6,962 nucleotides of DNA from an uncultured Cocleimonas sp. (GCA_937974135.1 CALJIH010000243.1:1-6962); one strand, 5' to 3'; shown: positions 1-6,678, counted from the first letter of the stretch. The notes: generated by a model from the letters alone, not told the origin. Program-made: numbers and translations.

Positions 1-1
1 T

Positions 2-664
2 CCTCGAGTTCATCATCACGAACAAGGCGTTTTAGTTTTGGAGTTTATTGAATCTCAAACTTTAAACGAAGCTGCAGTTCGCAATCCTGAAAACCTTCCA
101 CAAATAATAAGCTTAATGAAAAAAGCGCACAGTGAAATTGCAACGCATCTGAGTTCGCCGGTGTTGGCATTCTGGCCTTTTCAAGTAAACCGAACCTATA
201 TCAATCGACTTGAGGCAGAAAACTCTAATCATAAAAAACGACTGCCAAGAATGTTAGCTGATCTCCAAGTACTTGAAACCGCAACGGGTCCGGTCAAGTT
301 AGTGATAGGACATGGAGATATGTTAGCGGCAAACATCCTAGATGATGGATCTCGATTATGGCTCATTGATTGGGAATATGGGGGGTTTAATACCCCCTTA
401 TTTGACCTTGCTGGTCTAGCGGGAAACAATGGTTTATCTGAAGAACAAGAACGTGCAATGCTCGAGCAATATTTTGATACGCCTTACGAACAACACTGGC
501 TTGCTTATCAAGCAATGAAATGTGTGTCGCTGATGCGCGAAACATTGTGGTCAATGACATCTGAGATACATTCTAATATCGATTTTGATTATGCAGCTTA
601 TACCACTGAAAACATGGATCGCTTTACTGCTGCTTATCAAGAATTCTGCCATATAAATTCATAA
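2..664 (+). CDS. Choline-kinase-like phosphotransferase, 5' end cut off by the window
   Basis: The frame is open from the first bases of the window (…HHHEQGVLVLEFIES…), so the N-terminal lobe and true start lie upstream; the TTG at 38 is only an internal codon. The visible 220 or so residues are the C-terminal lobe of the APH/choline kinase fold. The catalytic loop HGDMLAANIL (from base 311) holds the expected Asp and Asn, and LIDWEYGGFNTPLFDLAGLA (from about base 362) carries the metal-binding Asp in the DWEY form typical of choline/ethanolamine kinases; antibiotic kinases usually differ there. By family it would move the ATP gamma-phosphate to a small amino-alcohol in the cytoplasm; the exact substrate cannot be read from sequence. 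The stop is 8 bp before the dehydrogenase gene, so the two are probably co-transcribed, which favours a choline-related substrate. An aminoglycoside kinase is less likely. Family confident, substrate inferred. Confidence 0.85.
   Translation, partial: PRVHHHEQGVLVLEFIESQTLNEAAVRNPENLPQIISLMKKAHSEIATHLSSPVLAFWPFQVNRTYINRLEAENSNHKKRLPRMLADLQVLETATGPVKLVIGHGDMLAANILDDGSRLWLIDWEYGGFNTPLFDLAGLAGNNGLSEEQERAMLEQYFDTPYEQHWLAYQAMKCVSLMRETLWSMTSEIHSNIDFDYAAYTTENMDRFTAAYQEFCHINS
380..397 (+). other. GC-rich hairpin inside the kinase gene
   Basis: GGGGGT (381-386) and ACCCCC (392-397) form a perfect 6-bp inverted repeat with a 5-base loop, flanked by a second weaker arm AATA (375-378) / TATT (399-402) and followed by TTATTT. 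It lies in the codons for GGFNTP just after the DWEY motif. It is one of the strongest local RNA stems in an otherwise AT-rich window. It could pause or partly terminate transcription, or be a chance result of Gly-Gly and Pro codon choice. Confidence 0.35.
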
Positions 665-672
665 GCTATTAT

Positions 673-3105
673 ATGAGTCTACCTACATCATCAAAAACAA
701 TTATTGTAGGTGGCGGTATTATAGGTTGTTCAACGGCTTATCATCTGGCGCAAATGGGGCAAGAAGTGTTGCTGTTAGAAAAAGCAGCGCTTACCTCTGG
801 CTCTACTTGGCATGCTGCTGGCTTAGTAGGACAACTACGATCCAGTGCAAATGTTACGCAGTTGTTGGGTTACTCCATTGAGCTTTACAATCGTTTGGAA
901 GATGAGACGGGTTTAAATACTGGCTGGAAAATGAATGGTGGTTTACGACTAGCATGCAATCAAGAACGTTGGACAGAAGTAAAACGTCAAGCAACCACCG
1001 CTCATTCTTTTGGATTAGATATGCAATTGTTAGGCCCTCAAGAAGCACAAGATCTTTGGCCTCTGATGGATATTGGCGATGTTGTGGGTGCAGCTTTCCT
1101 ACCTAGCGATGGGCAAGCAAATCCATCGGATATCACACAAGCTCTCGCTAAAGGCGCACGTGCTAAAGGTGCAATGTTAATTGAAAATATGCCTGTTGTT
1201 GAGCTATTAACAGACAAAGGTGAAATCTCTGGCGTACGCACTAAAGATGGAGATATTCTGTGTGAAAAACTGGTGTTGTGTTGTGGTCAATGGACGCGTG
1301 AATTAGCTGACACTATTGGTGTAACTGTTCCCTTAGTATCCATCGAACATCAATATATGGTCACCGAACCATTTGATGTGCCCGCAGATTTACCAACCTT
1401 ACGGGATCCTGATCGTTTGACCTATTACAAAGAAGAGGTTGGCGGGTTAATTATGGGCGGTTATGAGAGTAATCCTATTCCTTGGGCAATAAAGGGGATT
1501 CCAGACCCTTTTGATTTTCAATTGCTTGAATCAAATTATGATCATTTTGAACAAATCGTTGATCTTGCTATTCCTCGTGTACCCAAACTCGAATCAGTTG
1601 GGATCAAGCAGTTGCTAAATGGCCCTGAAAGTTTTACACCCGATGGCAATTTTATCCTTGGTGAAGCACCTGAAATGCGTAATGTGTTTATCGGTGCAGG
1701 CTTTAATGCCTTTGGCATAGCTTCGGGAGGTGGTGCTGGAATGGCATTGGCTGAGTGGGTAGCCAATGGACAAGCACCTTATGACTTATGGAGTGTAGAT
1801 ATACGACGCTTTGGACAACCTCATAGCGATATCGAGTGGGTAAGAACACGAACCCTTGAAGCATATAGTAAGCACTACACCATGTCTTGGCCTTCAGAAG
1901 AACACATAAGTGGACGCCCGAACAAACGATCTCCTTTATACAGCTTATTAAAAGAATCAGGAGCAGTATTCGGTGAAAAACTTGGATGGGAACGACCAAA
2001 TTGGTTTGCCCAAGAAGGTGAAGAGCCAAGTGATATCTATACGTATAATCGACCGAATTGGCATGCTGCAGTTGCAAGAGAACATAAAGCAGCGCGTGAA
2101 AATGCCGTGCTTTTTGATCAAACCTCTTTTGCTAAATTCATGTTAAAAGGCTCAGATGCTAAAGCTGCTTTAGAATGGATGTGTGCGAATGAAATAGATA
2201 AACCTGAAGGATCGATCATTTATACTCAGATGCTCAATGATAAAGGTGGAATAGAATGTGATCTCACTTGCACACGTATTGCTCATGATGCTTATTATAT
2301 TGTTACGGGCACCGGTTTTGTCACTCATGATTTTGCTTGGATTAAACAAAACATTTCTGAAAATTTGAATGCTGAGTTGACCGATGTTACCTCTTTAAAA
2401 TCTGTTTTATCTTTATTTGGTCCTAAGGCAAGAAACATTCTTGAAAGTGTTACAAAGGAAGATGTTAGTAATGATTCACAACCATTTGCGACAGCCAAAA
2501 ATATCAATATCGGAGGTTGCCCTGTATTAGCAATGAGAATTACATATGTAGGCGAATTAGGCTGGGAACTGCATGTACCTATCGAAAATGCTAAGACCGT
2601 ATATATAGCTTTGCATAAAGCCGGAGCTAAATATGGATTGATTAATGCAGGTTACAGAGCCATCGAAACATTACGACTTGAAAAAGGCTATCGTGCATGG
2701 TCATCAGATATTGGCCCTGATCATACCCCTATTGAAGCTGGAATTAGTTGGGCGGTTAAAATGAATACTGACATCCTATTCAAAGGACGAGAAGCAATTG
2801 ATGCTCAACAAAAAACAGGAGTTAAAAAAATTCTTGCAACATTTACAAGCGATTCAAATACCATATTGCACGGACGAGAAACAATCTATCGTAATGGCAA
2901 ACGTTGTGGTTGGTTAAGCTCAGGAGGCTATGGTCATACCTTAGGACAATCCATTGGTATGGGATATGTACGTAGTGAAAATACTATTGATAACGATTAT
3001 GTTTTAAGCGGTGATTACGAATTGGAAGTAGTCACAAAACGTGTGCCTGCCAAAGTAACACTTAAACCACTGTATGACCCTAATAATACTCGTGTGAAAA
3101 AGTAA
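673..3105 (+). CDS. FAD-dependent dimethylglycine/sarcosine dehydrogenase-type protein (DAO + GcvT domains)
   Basis: The protein is 810 residues, the usual size of dimethylglycine and sarcosine dehydrogenases. Residues 1-365 are a DAO-type FAD domain with the dinucleotide motif GGGIIG (13-18), Glu36 at the end of the second strand, and STWHAAGL (44-51). His47 aligns with the histidine that binds FAD covalently in mitochondrial dimethylglycine dehydrogenase. Residues about 370-430 fit the FAO_M linker domain, 430-700 the GcvT-like folate domain (GELGWELHVP at 627-636) and 715-803 the GcvT C-terminal barrel. Family members oxidatively remove an N-methyl group and pass the formaldehyde-level carbon to tetrahydrofolate. 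Whether this one prefers dimethylglycine, sarcosine or another methylamine cannot be told. ATG 673 is 8 bp after the kinase stop and has no clear Shine-Dalgarno, so translational coupling is likely. No signal peptide is seen; it should be cytoplasmic. Confidence 0.9.
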   Translation: MSLPTSSKTIIVGGGIIGCSTAYHLAQMGQEVLLLEKAALTSGSTWHAAGLVGQLRSSANVTQLLGYSIELYNRLEDETGLNTGWKMNGGLRLACNQERWTEVKRQATTAHSFGLDMQLLGPQEAQDLWPLMDIGDVVGAAFLPSDGQANPSDITQALAKGARAKGAMLIENMPVVELLTDKGEISGVRTKDGDILCEKLVLCCGQWTRELADTIGVTVPLVSIEHQYMVTEPFDVPADLPTLRDPDRLTYYKEEVGGLIMGGYESNPIPWAIKGIPDPFDFQLLESNYDHFEQIVDLAIPRVPKLESVGIKQLLNGPESFTPDGNFILGEAPEMRNVFIGAGFNAFGIASGGGAGMALAEWVANGQAPYDLWSVDIRRFGQPHSDIEWVRTRTLEAYSKHYTMSWPSEEHISGRPNKRSPLYSLLKESGAVFGEKLGWERPNWFAQEGEEPSDIYTYNRPNWHAAVAREHKAARENAVLFDQTSFAKFMLKGSDAKAALEWMCANEIDKPEGSIIYTQMLNDKGGIECDLTCTRIAHDAYYIVTGTGFVTHDFAWIKQNISENLNAELTDVTSLKSVLSLFGPKARNILESVTKEDVSNDSQPFATAKNINIGGCPVLAMRITYVGELGWELHVPIENAKTVYIALHKAGAKYGLINAGYRAIETLRLEKGYRAWSSDIGPDHTPIEAGISWAVKMNTDILFKGREAIDAQQKTGVKKILATFTSDSNTILHGRETIYRNGKRCGWLSSGGYGHTLGQSIGMGYVRSENTIDNDYVLSGDYELEVVTKRVPAKVTLKPLYDPNNTRVKK

Positions 3106-3121
3106 CCTTAGATTTATCAAA

Positions 3122-3165
3122 TTAAAACTGCCTAAAAGTAGGGGGGTGTCTTTTAAAAGTTTTAA
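3122..3165. repeat. Two-tier inverted repeat around the first copy of the 21-bp element
   Basis: Outer arms TTAAAACT (3122-3129) and AGTTTTAA (3158-3165) match perfectly over 8 bp. Inside them, separated by GCC on one side and AA on the other, inner arms TAAAAG (3133-3138) and CTTTTA (3150-3155) enclose the loop TAGGGGGGTGT. The whole can fold as one interrupted hairpin between the dehydrogenase stop (3105) and the recQ start (3187). It might end dehydrogenase transcription, but the stem is AT-rich and lacks a classical GC stem plus U-tract. Only this copy of the element has the outer arms. Confidence 0.5.
3134..3154 (+). repeat. Intergenic 21-bp element, copy 1
   Basis: AAAAG, then TAGGGGGGTGT, then CTTTT. 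It is identical to the copies at 5866 and 6717 and in the same orientation. Shared flanking bases with copy 3 (CT before, A after) lengthen the match to 24 bp (3132-3155). The element ends 32 bp before the recQ start codon, so it falls within the recQ promoter or leader region. Family not recognised. Confidence 0.85.
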
Positions 3166-3179
3166 AATCCATCCATAAT
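3151..3179 (+). promoter_or_regulatory. Weak candidate promoter for recQ
   Basis: CATAAT at 3174-3179 resembles a -10 box, with TTTTAA at 3151-3156 as a poor -35 box 17 bp upstream, partly inside repeat copy 1. Transcription would start at about 3186, making the message essentially leaderless. This would fit the absence of a Shine-Dalgarno sequence before ATG 3187. The -35 match is only three of six, so the call is tentative; recQ may instead be read from the upstream operon. Confidence 0.2.
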
Positions 3180-3186
3180 CACCGCG

Positions 3187-5331
3187 ATGCAAGAATCCAC
3201 TCAATATTCAATCTCCCAAGCTAAACAAACCCTCAATGATACGTTCGGTTACGGAGATTTTCGTCACAATCAAGAAGATATCATCAAGCAAGTGTTAAAT
3301 GATGGTGATGCTTTTGTCTTGATGCCAACGGGTGGTGGTAAATCACTGTGTTATCAAATACCTGCGATGGTACGTAATGGTGTAGGAGTGATTGTTTCGC
3401 CATTGATTGCGTTGATGCAGGATCAAGTTGATGCACTCAATCAATTGGGTGTTCGTGCGGCTTTTTTAAATTCTACCCAATCAGCATCTGAACAATACGA
3501 AGTCGAACAAGCCTTACATAATCAAGAATTACAAATGCTGTACGTGGCACCAGAGCGTTTGTTGAGTGAATCAACGCTAAACCTTCTAAGTCAGTGTCAA
3601 ATCGCTTTATTCGCAATAGATGAAGCGCATTGTGTATCGCAATGGGGACATGATTTTAGACCAGAATATCAACGCTTATCCGCCTTGCCAGAGCGTTTTC
3701 CTAATATCCCTCGAATTGCTTTAACTGCAACGGCAGATAAACGAACTCGTGCAGAGATTATCCAACAATTACGCTTGCAAGATGCAGGTGTGTTCATAAA
3801 CAGTTTCGATCGCCCAAATATTACCTATACGATTTCAGAAGAACACAATGCACACGAGAAACTCTGGCGATTTATTCAAGAAAAACATAAAGATAAAGCA
3901 GGAATTGTATATTGTTTATCACGTAAAAAAGTTGAGGCTACAGCTGAGTGGTTAACTAAAAAAGGAGTGACTGCCTTAGCTTATCATGCAGGTTTATCCG
4001 CTGATTTACGTGCTTTACATCAACAACGATTCTTACGCGAAGAAGGTGTAATTATCGTTGCAACCATTGCTTTTGGCATGGGTATCGATAAACCCAATGT
4101 TCGTTTTGTCGCACATTTAAGTCTGCCTAAAAATATCGAAGCGTATTATCAAGAAACGGGTCGAGCAGGGCGCGATGGTGAGACCGCTGATGCGTGGATG
4201 AGTTATGGCTTACAAGATGTGATCTTTCTGCGACAAATGATGATGGATGGAACAGGCAGTGAGCAATACAAACGTTTGACCAATCAAAAACTTGATTCGA
4301 TGCTTGGTTTGTGTGAAATGGCGAGTTGTCGTCGTCAAGCAATCTTGGGGTATTTTGATGAGGAACTGACTGAGCCTTGTGGCAATTGTGATAATTGTTT
4401 AAATCCGCCAGAAACCTGGGATGCCACAGAAGATGCGCAAAAGGCTTTGTCTACAGTATATCGAACCGGACAGCGATTTGGCGTGGCATACCTAACCAAT
4501 GTGTTACTGGCAAAAAGCGATGATCGAATTGTGAATAATGGCCATGATCAAATCAGCACTTGGGGTATCGGTGAAAATCTTAAAAGCCATGAATGGAGTG
4601 GTTTATTTCGGCAATTAATTTCGCAAGGGTATTTGAATACTAATTCAGAATACGGTGGCGTGGAATTGACTGAAAAATCACGACCCTTATTAAAAGGTGA
4701 AGTGAATTTACAAGCGCGAAAACAACGTAAGCCTGAAAAACCTTCAAAAGCCGTCAAAAGTCGAAACGCTAAAGCAGAATTACGTAGCGTCGATGAAGAA
4801 CTGTTTGAAGCGTTACGTGCGTTGCGCACTGACTTAGCTAATGATCAGGGCGTGCCACCATATGTGATATTCAGTGATGCATCGCTCATTGAAATGGCTA
4901 AACAACGCCCACAAAGTGATGATACTTTCCGTTATATTAATGGCGTCGGTGATATGAAGCTTGAACGCTACGGCGCGAAGTTTATGGATGTGATTGCAGA
5001 ACATCCATTACCTGAATTATTTAAAAATAACTTCTCAGATACCATCAATGAAACGCTATCTTTGCACAATGAAGGATTAAGCGTTGAGGAAATATCAGAG
5101 AAAAGAGACTTAAGCACTTCTACGATTTATTCACATCTTGCAGATGTTATAGAGGCAGGTATGCTCAAATGCGCGGATGTATTAGACATCGAAGATGAAG
5201 ATTTAGAGACGATAGAGAGAACAGCTGAGTTTTTAAATTCAAAAGAAAAGAATGCCTTGAAGCCCCTATTTGAAGAGCTCGAAGGTGAATGGAATTATGG
5301 CATTTTAAGGTGTGTCGTTAGTGGCTTATGA
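3187..5331 (+). CDS. recQ: ATP-dependent DNA helicase RecQ with C-terminal helix-turn-helix extension
   Basis: RecQ unwinds DNA 3' to 5' in recombination and in repair of stalled forks. The 714-residue product follows E. coli RecQ (609 residues) along its length. It has Walker A MPTGGGKS (46-53), DEAH (145-148), the aromatic-rich loop CVSQWGHDFRPEY (149-161), motif VI QETGRAGRDG (322-331) and four zinc-site cysteines (381, 398, 401, 404). An RQC winged helix (about 410-505), a basic linker (511-530) and an HRDC domain (about 534-608, with PPYVIF) follow. The last 100 or so residues are absent from E. coli RecQ and match the helix-turn-helix type known from longer bacterial RecQ proteins (LSVEEISEKRDLSTSTIYSHL at 631-651). 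ATG 3187 places the N-terminus as in E. coli; an in-frame stop at 3163-3165 and no alternative start codon in between make it firm. No clear Shine-Dalgarno is present. Confidence 0.97.
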   Translation: MQESTQYSISQAKQTLNDTFGYGDFRHNQEDIIKQVLNDGDAFVLMPTGGGKSLCYQIPAMVRNGVGVIVSPLIALMQDQVDALNQLGVRAAFLNSTQSASEQYEVEQALHNQELQMLYVAPERLLSESTLNLLSQCQIALFAIDEAHCVSQWGHDFRPEYQRLSALPERFPNIPRIALTATADKRTRAEIIQQLRLQDAGVFINSFDRPNITYTISEEHNAHEKLWRFIQEKHKDKAGIVYCLSRKKVEATAEWLTKKGVTALAYHAGLSADLRALHQQRFLREEGVIIVATIAFGMGIDKPNVRFVAHLSLPKNIEAYYQETGRAGRDGETADAWMSYGLQDVIFLRQMMMDGTGSEQYKRLTNQKLDSMLGLCEMASCRRQAILGYFDEELTEPCGNCDNCLNPPETWDATEDAQKALSTVYRTGQRFGVAYLTNVLLAKSDDRIVNNGHDQISTWGIGENLKSHEWSGLFRQLISQGYLNTNSEYGGVELTEKSRPLLKGEVNLQARKQRKPEKPSKAVKSRNAKAELRSVDEELFEALRALRTDLANDQGVPPYVIFSDASLIEMAKQRPQSDDTFRYINGVGDMKLERYGAKFMDVIAEHPLPELFKNNFSDTINETLSLHNEGLSVEEISEKRDLSTSTIYSHLADVIEAGMLKCADVLDIEDEDLETIERTAEFLNSKEKNALKPLFEELEGEWNYGILRCVVSGL

Positions 5332-5362
5332 AATTCGTTTACGCTGTGTTAGAAGTCAATGA

Positions 5363-5395
5363 ATACTTGTATCATCTTAAGCATTAATTAAGTAT
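5363..5395. repeat. Imperfect AT-rich inverted repeat after recQ
   Basis: ATACTT (5363-5368) and AAGTAT (5390-5395) are inverted arms with 21 bases between them, and CTTAA (5376-5380) / TTAAG (5388-5392) form an overlapping alternative stem. No U-tract follows, so it is a poor terminator. It lies just upstream of the extended -10 candidate at 5401 and could equally be an operator or chance in AT-rich DNA. Confidence 0.2.
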
Positions 5396-5400
5396 GAAAG

Positions 5401-5409
5401 TGCTATATT
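5401..5409 (+). promoter_or_regulatory. Candidate extended -10 promoter for the small membrane protein gene
   Basis: TGCTATATT matches the extended -10 pattern TGnTATAAT with one mismatch. No good -35 box is seen at 16-18 bp upstream, which extended -10 promoters tolerate. Transcription would begin near 5416 and give a leader of roughly 65 bases before ATG 5480. Confidence 0.35.
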
Positions 5410-5463
5410 CATGTTCTTACATCGCCTTGAAAAGGATAATGTTCAAAGGTGAAAAATAAAAAT

Positions 5464-5469
5464 AAAGGA
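5464..5469 (+). promoter_or_regulatory. Shine-Dalgarno site deciding the start of the small gene
   Basis: AAAGGA lies 10 bases before ATG 5480 but only one base before the in-frame TTG at 5471. This spacing rules out the TTG and selects the ATG. Confidence 0.6.
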
Positions 5470-5479
5470 CTTGATTGTT

Positions 5480-5701
5480 ATGAACTACTATTTTTTGTTT
5501 TTGGGTTTATTCATTTTATACATTTCGTATAAAGAATTAAGTGGAAAAGAAACGGATACTGATACTCTTGAAGTGTTTGATATATATGCTTGGTTCAGTT
5601 TCACGCGAGAAGATAACCCAATGATTTATTGGATTCTTATTTTGATTCAAATAACGGTTGGATTAGGTTTAATCATCAAAGGGTTTATTGGTAACGATTA
5701 A
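5480..5701 (+). CDS. Small two-segment membrane protein of unknown function
   Basis: The 73-residue product has a hydrophobic segment at residues 2-17 (NYYFLFLGLFILYISY) and a second at about 49-70 (IYWILILIQITVGLGLIIKGFI). Between them is a polar, mostly acidic loop of about 30 residues (KETDTDTLEVFD…FTREDN). That predicts a hairpin in the inner membrane with both ends on the same side. I do not recognise a family, and no cysteine, metal-binding or catalytic motif is visible. A proper Shine-Dalgarno (AAAGGA), a candidate extended -10 upstream and the clear two-helix pattern support a real gene. It follows recQ on the same strand by 148 bp, so it is probably transcribed separately. No function can be inferred from its neighbours. 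Confidence 0.75.
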   Translation: MNYYFLFLGLFILYISYKELSGKETDTDTLEVFDIYAWFSFTREDNPMIYWILILIQITVGLGLIIKGFIGND

Positions 5702-5787
5702 TTTAAAATCTATAGATCTTCTCCCAATTTAAATCATTCAACCGAGCTTTAGCTAGACAATGTTGCAGTGAAACGACGACTAACTGA

Positions 5788-5811
5788 AGGGAAGGTTTGT
5801 CAAAACCGCCT
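5788..5811. repeat. Short interrupted hairpin after the small gene
   Basis: GGTTT (5794-5798) and AAACC (5803-5807) form a stem with loop GTCA, extended by AGG (5788-5790) / CCT (5809-5811) across a small internal loop. It lies 87 bp past the small gene's stop. No T-run follows directly, so it is at best a weak terminator candidate. Confidence 0.25.
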
Positions 5812-5830
5812 AGCTTTGCATAAAATCTAT

Positions 5831-5857
5831 TTACGTTTTTAAATCACAAAAACGTAA
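5831..5857. terminator. Perfect 10-bp inverted repeat between convergent genes, possible bidirectional terminator
   Basis: TTACGTTTTT (5831-5840) and AAAAACGTAA (5848-5857) pair over all 10 bases around the 7-base loop AAATCAC. The position between the convergent small membrane gene and the regulator gene is where a shared terminator is expected, and the arms contain A5 and T5 tracts usable in either direction. Only two of the ten pairs are G-C, and no separate U-tract follows, so a protein-binding palindrome is the alternative. Confidence 0.45.
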
Positions 5858-5865
5858 TATCATTC

Positions 5866-5886
5866 AAAAGTAGGGGGGTGTCTTTT
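5866..5886 (+). repeat. Intergenic 21-bp element, copy 2
   Basis: Identical to copies 1 and 3 over 21 bp and in the same orientation. Here the flanks (C before, T after) do not extend the AAAAG/CTTTT arms, so the pairing is only 5 bp; the sequence is therefore better conserved than the ability to fold. It begins 9 bp past the 10-bp hairpin and ends 31 bp beyond the regulator's stop codon. Confidence 0.85.
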
Positions 5887-5917
5887 TATTAATTATCAAT
5901 GAATTAGACGGCATATT

Positions 5918-6613
5918 TTATCGATTAGTAGGCAAGCGTTTTAATATAGTCACCTGTTTTTTATCCACTGAAATATAACCTTGATCTTTCAGGTCTTTAA
6001 AAATGCGACTCACCATTTCGCGAGATGAGCCTATCATTTCTGCAAAATCTTGATGAGTTAATTTGGGTGTGATGAGTTGTCCATGGATATCTTTTTCAGC
6101 GAGTTTATAAATGGCAGCGATTAATCGACCATGGATATCATTGGATGTTAATGAACAAATGGTTTCATCCATTATACGAATGCTTGCGGTTAACGATCTA
6201 AATAATGACCAGCTCGCATCGGGGTGCGAATCGAGAAAATCTTTAAACATCACATGATCAATATTAAGAAGCGTACATTCTTCTAATGTGGATACGGTTG
6301 CAGAGCGTGGTGCATCATCCAGCAAACTTAATTCTCCAAAATAATTACCGTTATTGAAAAAACTAAAAATCGTTTGGTTCCCATCTTCGTCAGTCGCATA
6401 CGCTTTTAATCGACCATAGACCACCACAAATAAGCTTCGGCTTAAATCCCCCTGATTGATAATAATTGTATTCTTGTTAAATTTGGTTTGTTTCATCATG
6501 CCTGCAAGTTCAAGTAATTGCGGCTGAGTCATGCCTTTAAAAAAACCTATATTTTCTAATAATTTGGCACGATTTGATAAAAGTAAATTTGAACCGTTAA
6601 GACTATCACTCAT
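5918..6613 (-). CDS. CRP/FNR-family transcriptional regulator
   Basis: The 231-residue product has an N-terminal cyclic-nucleotide-binding beta-roll (about 22-125) and a dimerisation helix (about 127-160). The C-terminal winged helix-turn-helix (about 184-225) has LTHQDFAEMIGSSREMVSRI at 185-204. The phosphate-binding cassette FGELSLLDDAPRSATV (92-107) keeps the Gly, Glu, Arg103 and Ser104 that bind cAMP in E. coli CRP, so a cyclic nucleotide ligand is plausible. Recognition-helix residues Arg198, Glu199 and Arg203 match CRP Arg180, Glu181 and Arg185, predicting a TGTGA-like half-site. There is no N-terminal cysteine cluster (only Cys113 and Cys153), so it is not an FNR-type oxygen sensor. 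ATG 6613 is chosen because AGGGAGGA lies just before it and homology starts there. The frame stays open upstream to 6763, but that part is promoter and repeat DNA. It could be CRP itself or a paralogue; targets are unknown. Confidence 0.93.
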   Translation of the reverse strand: MSDSLNGSNLLLSNRAKLLENIGFFKGMTQPQLLELAGMMKQTKFNKNTIIINQGDLSRSLFVVVYGRLKAYATDEDGNQTIFSFFNNGNYFGELSLLDDAPRSATVSTLEECTLLNIDHVMFKDFLDSHPDASWSLFRSLTASIRIMDETICSLTSNDIHGRLIAAIYKLAEKDIHGQLITPKLTHQDFAEMIGSSREMVSRIFKDLKDQGYISVDKKQVTILKRLPTNR

Positions 6614-6618
6614 GTATT

Positions 6619-6626
6619 TCCTCCCT
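6619..6626 (-). promoter_or_regulatory. Strong Shine-Dalgarno site of the CRP-family gene
   Basis: Read on the - strand, AGGGAGGA precedes ATG 6613 with 5 bases between (6 from the GGAGG core). It is the best ribosome binding site in the window and decides the start at 6613 over the longer open frame. Confidence 0.85.
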
Positions 6627-6628
6627 GA

Positions 6629-6649
6629 GCTGATTGAAGGATAATCAGC
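6629..6649. repeat. 7-bp palindrome at the regulator's probable transcription start
   Basis: GCTGATT (6629-6635) and AATCAGC (6643-6649) are perfect inverted arms around a 7-base spacer. They lie between the candidate -10 box (6650-6655) and the Shine-Dalgarno (6619-6626), where a repressor would block initiation or where a 5' leader hairpin could form. The odd spacer length differs from the even spacing of CRP (6) and FNR (4) sites, so autoregulation by a standard CRP-type site is not indicated. Confidence 0.45.
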
Positions 6650-6678
6650 ACTATAAATATAGCTAATAAATACCTTAA
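6650..6678 (-). promoter_or_regulatory. Candidate sigma70 promoter for the CRP-family gene
   Basis: On the - strand, TTAAGG (6673-6678) and TATAGT (6650-6655) are separated by 17 bp. The -10 matches TATAAT at five of six bases and the -35 matches TTGACA at three of six. Transcription would start near 6643, giving a leader of about 30 bases that contains the Shine-Dalgarno. A second possible -10, TATATT, overlaps just upstream. Confidence 0.4.

Noticed and set aside
38..40. TTG 38 as the start of the kinase gene
   Set aside because: The frame is open to the window edge with protein-like sequence, and a protein starting here would lack the whole N-terminal lobe.
664..673. Glycine riboswitch ahead of the GcvT-domain gene
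   Set aside because: Only 8 bp separate the two genes, far too little for a riboswitch.
1703..2077. 124-residue open frame on the - strand within the dehydrogenase gene
   Set aside because: It lies wholly opposite well-conserved flavoprotein coding sequence, has no recognisable domain and shows no ribosome site; it is an antisense shadow.
3134..3154. The 21-bp element as a classical intrinsic terminator
   Set aside because: Stems are A/T-rich and only 5-7 bp, the conserved part is the loop, and copy 3 lies upstream of a gene in antisense orientation.
5471..5479. TTG 5471 as start of the small membrane protein
   Set aside because: It sits one base after AAAGGA, too close for initiation; ATG 5480 has workable spacing.
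5844..5848. TCACA as half of a CRP site
   Set aside because: The base positions where the partner TGTGA half should be (5833-5837) read ACGTT; the bases are explained by the hairpin loop.
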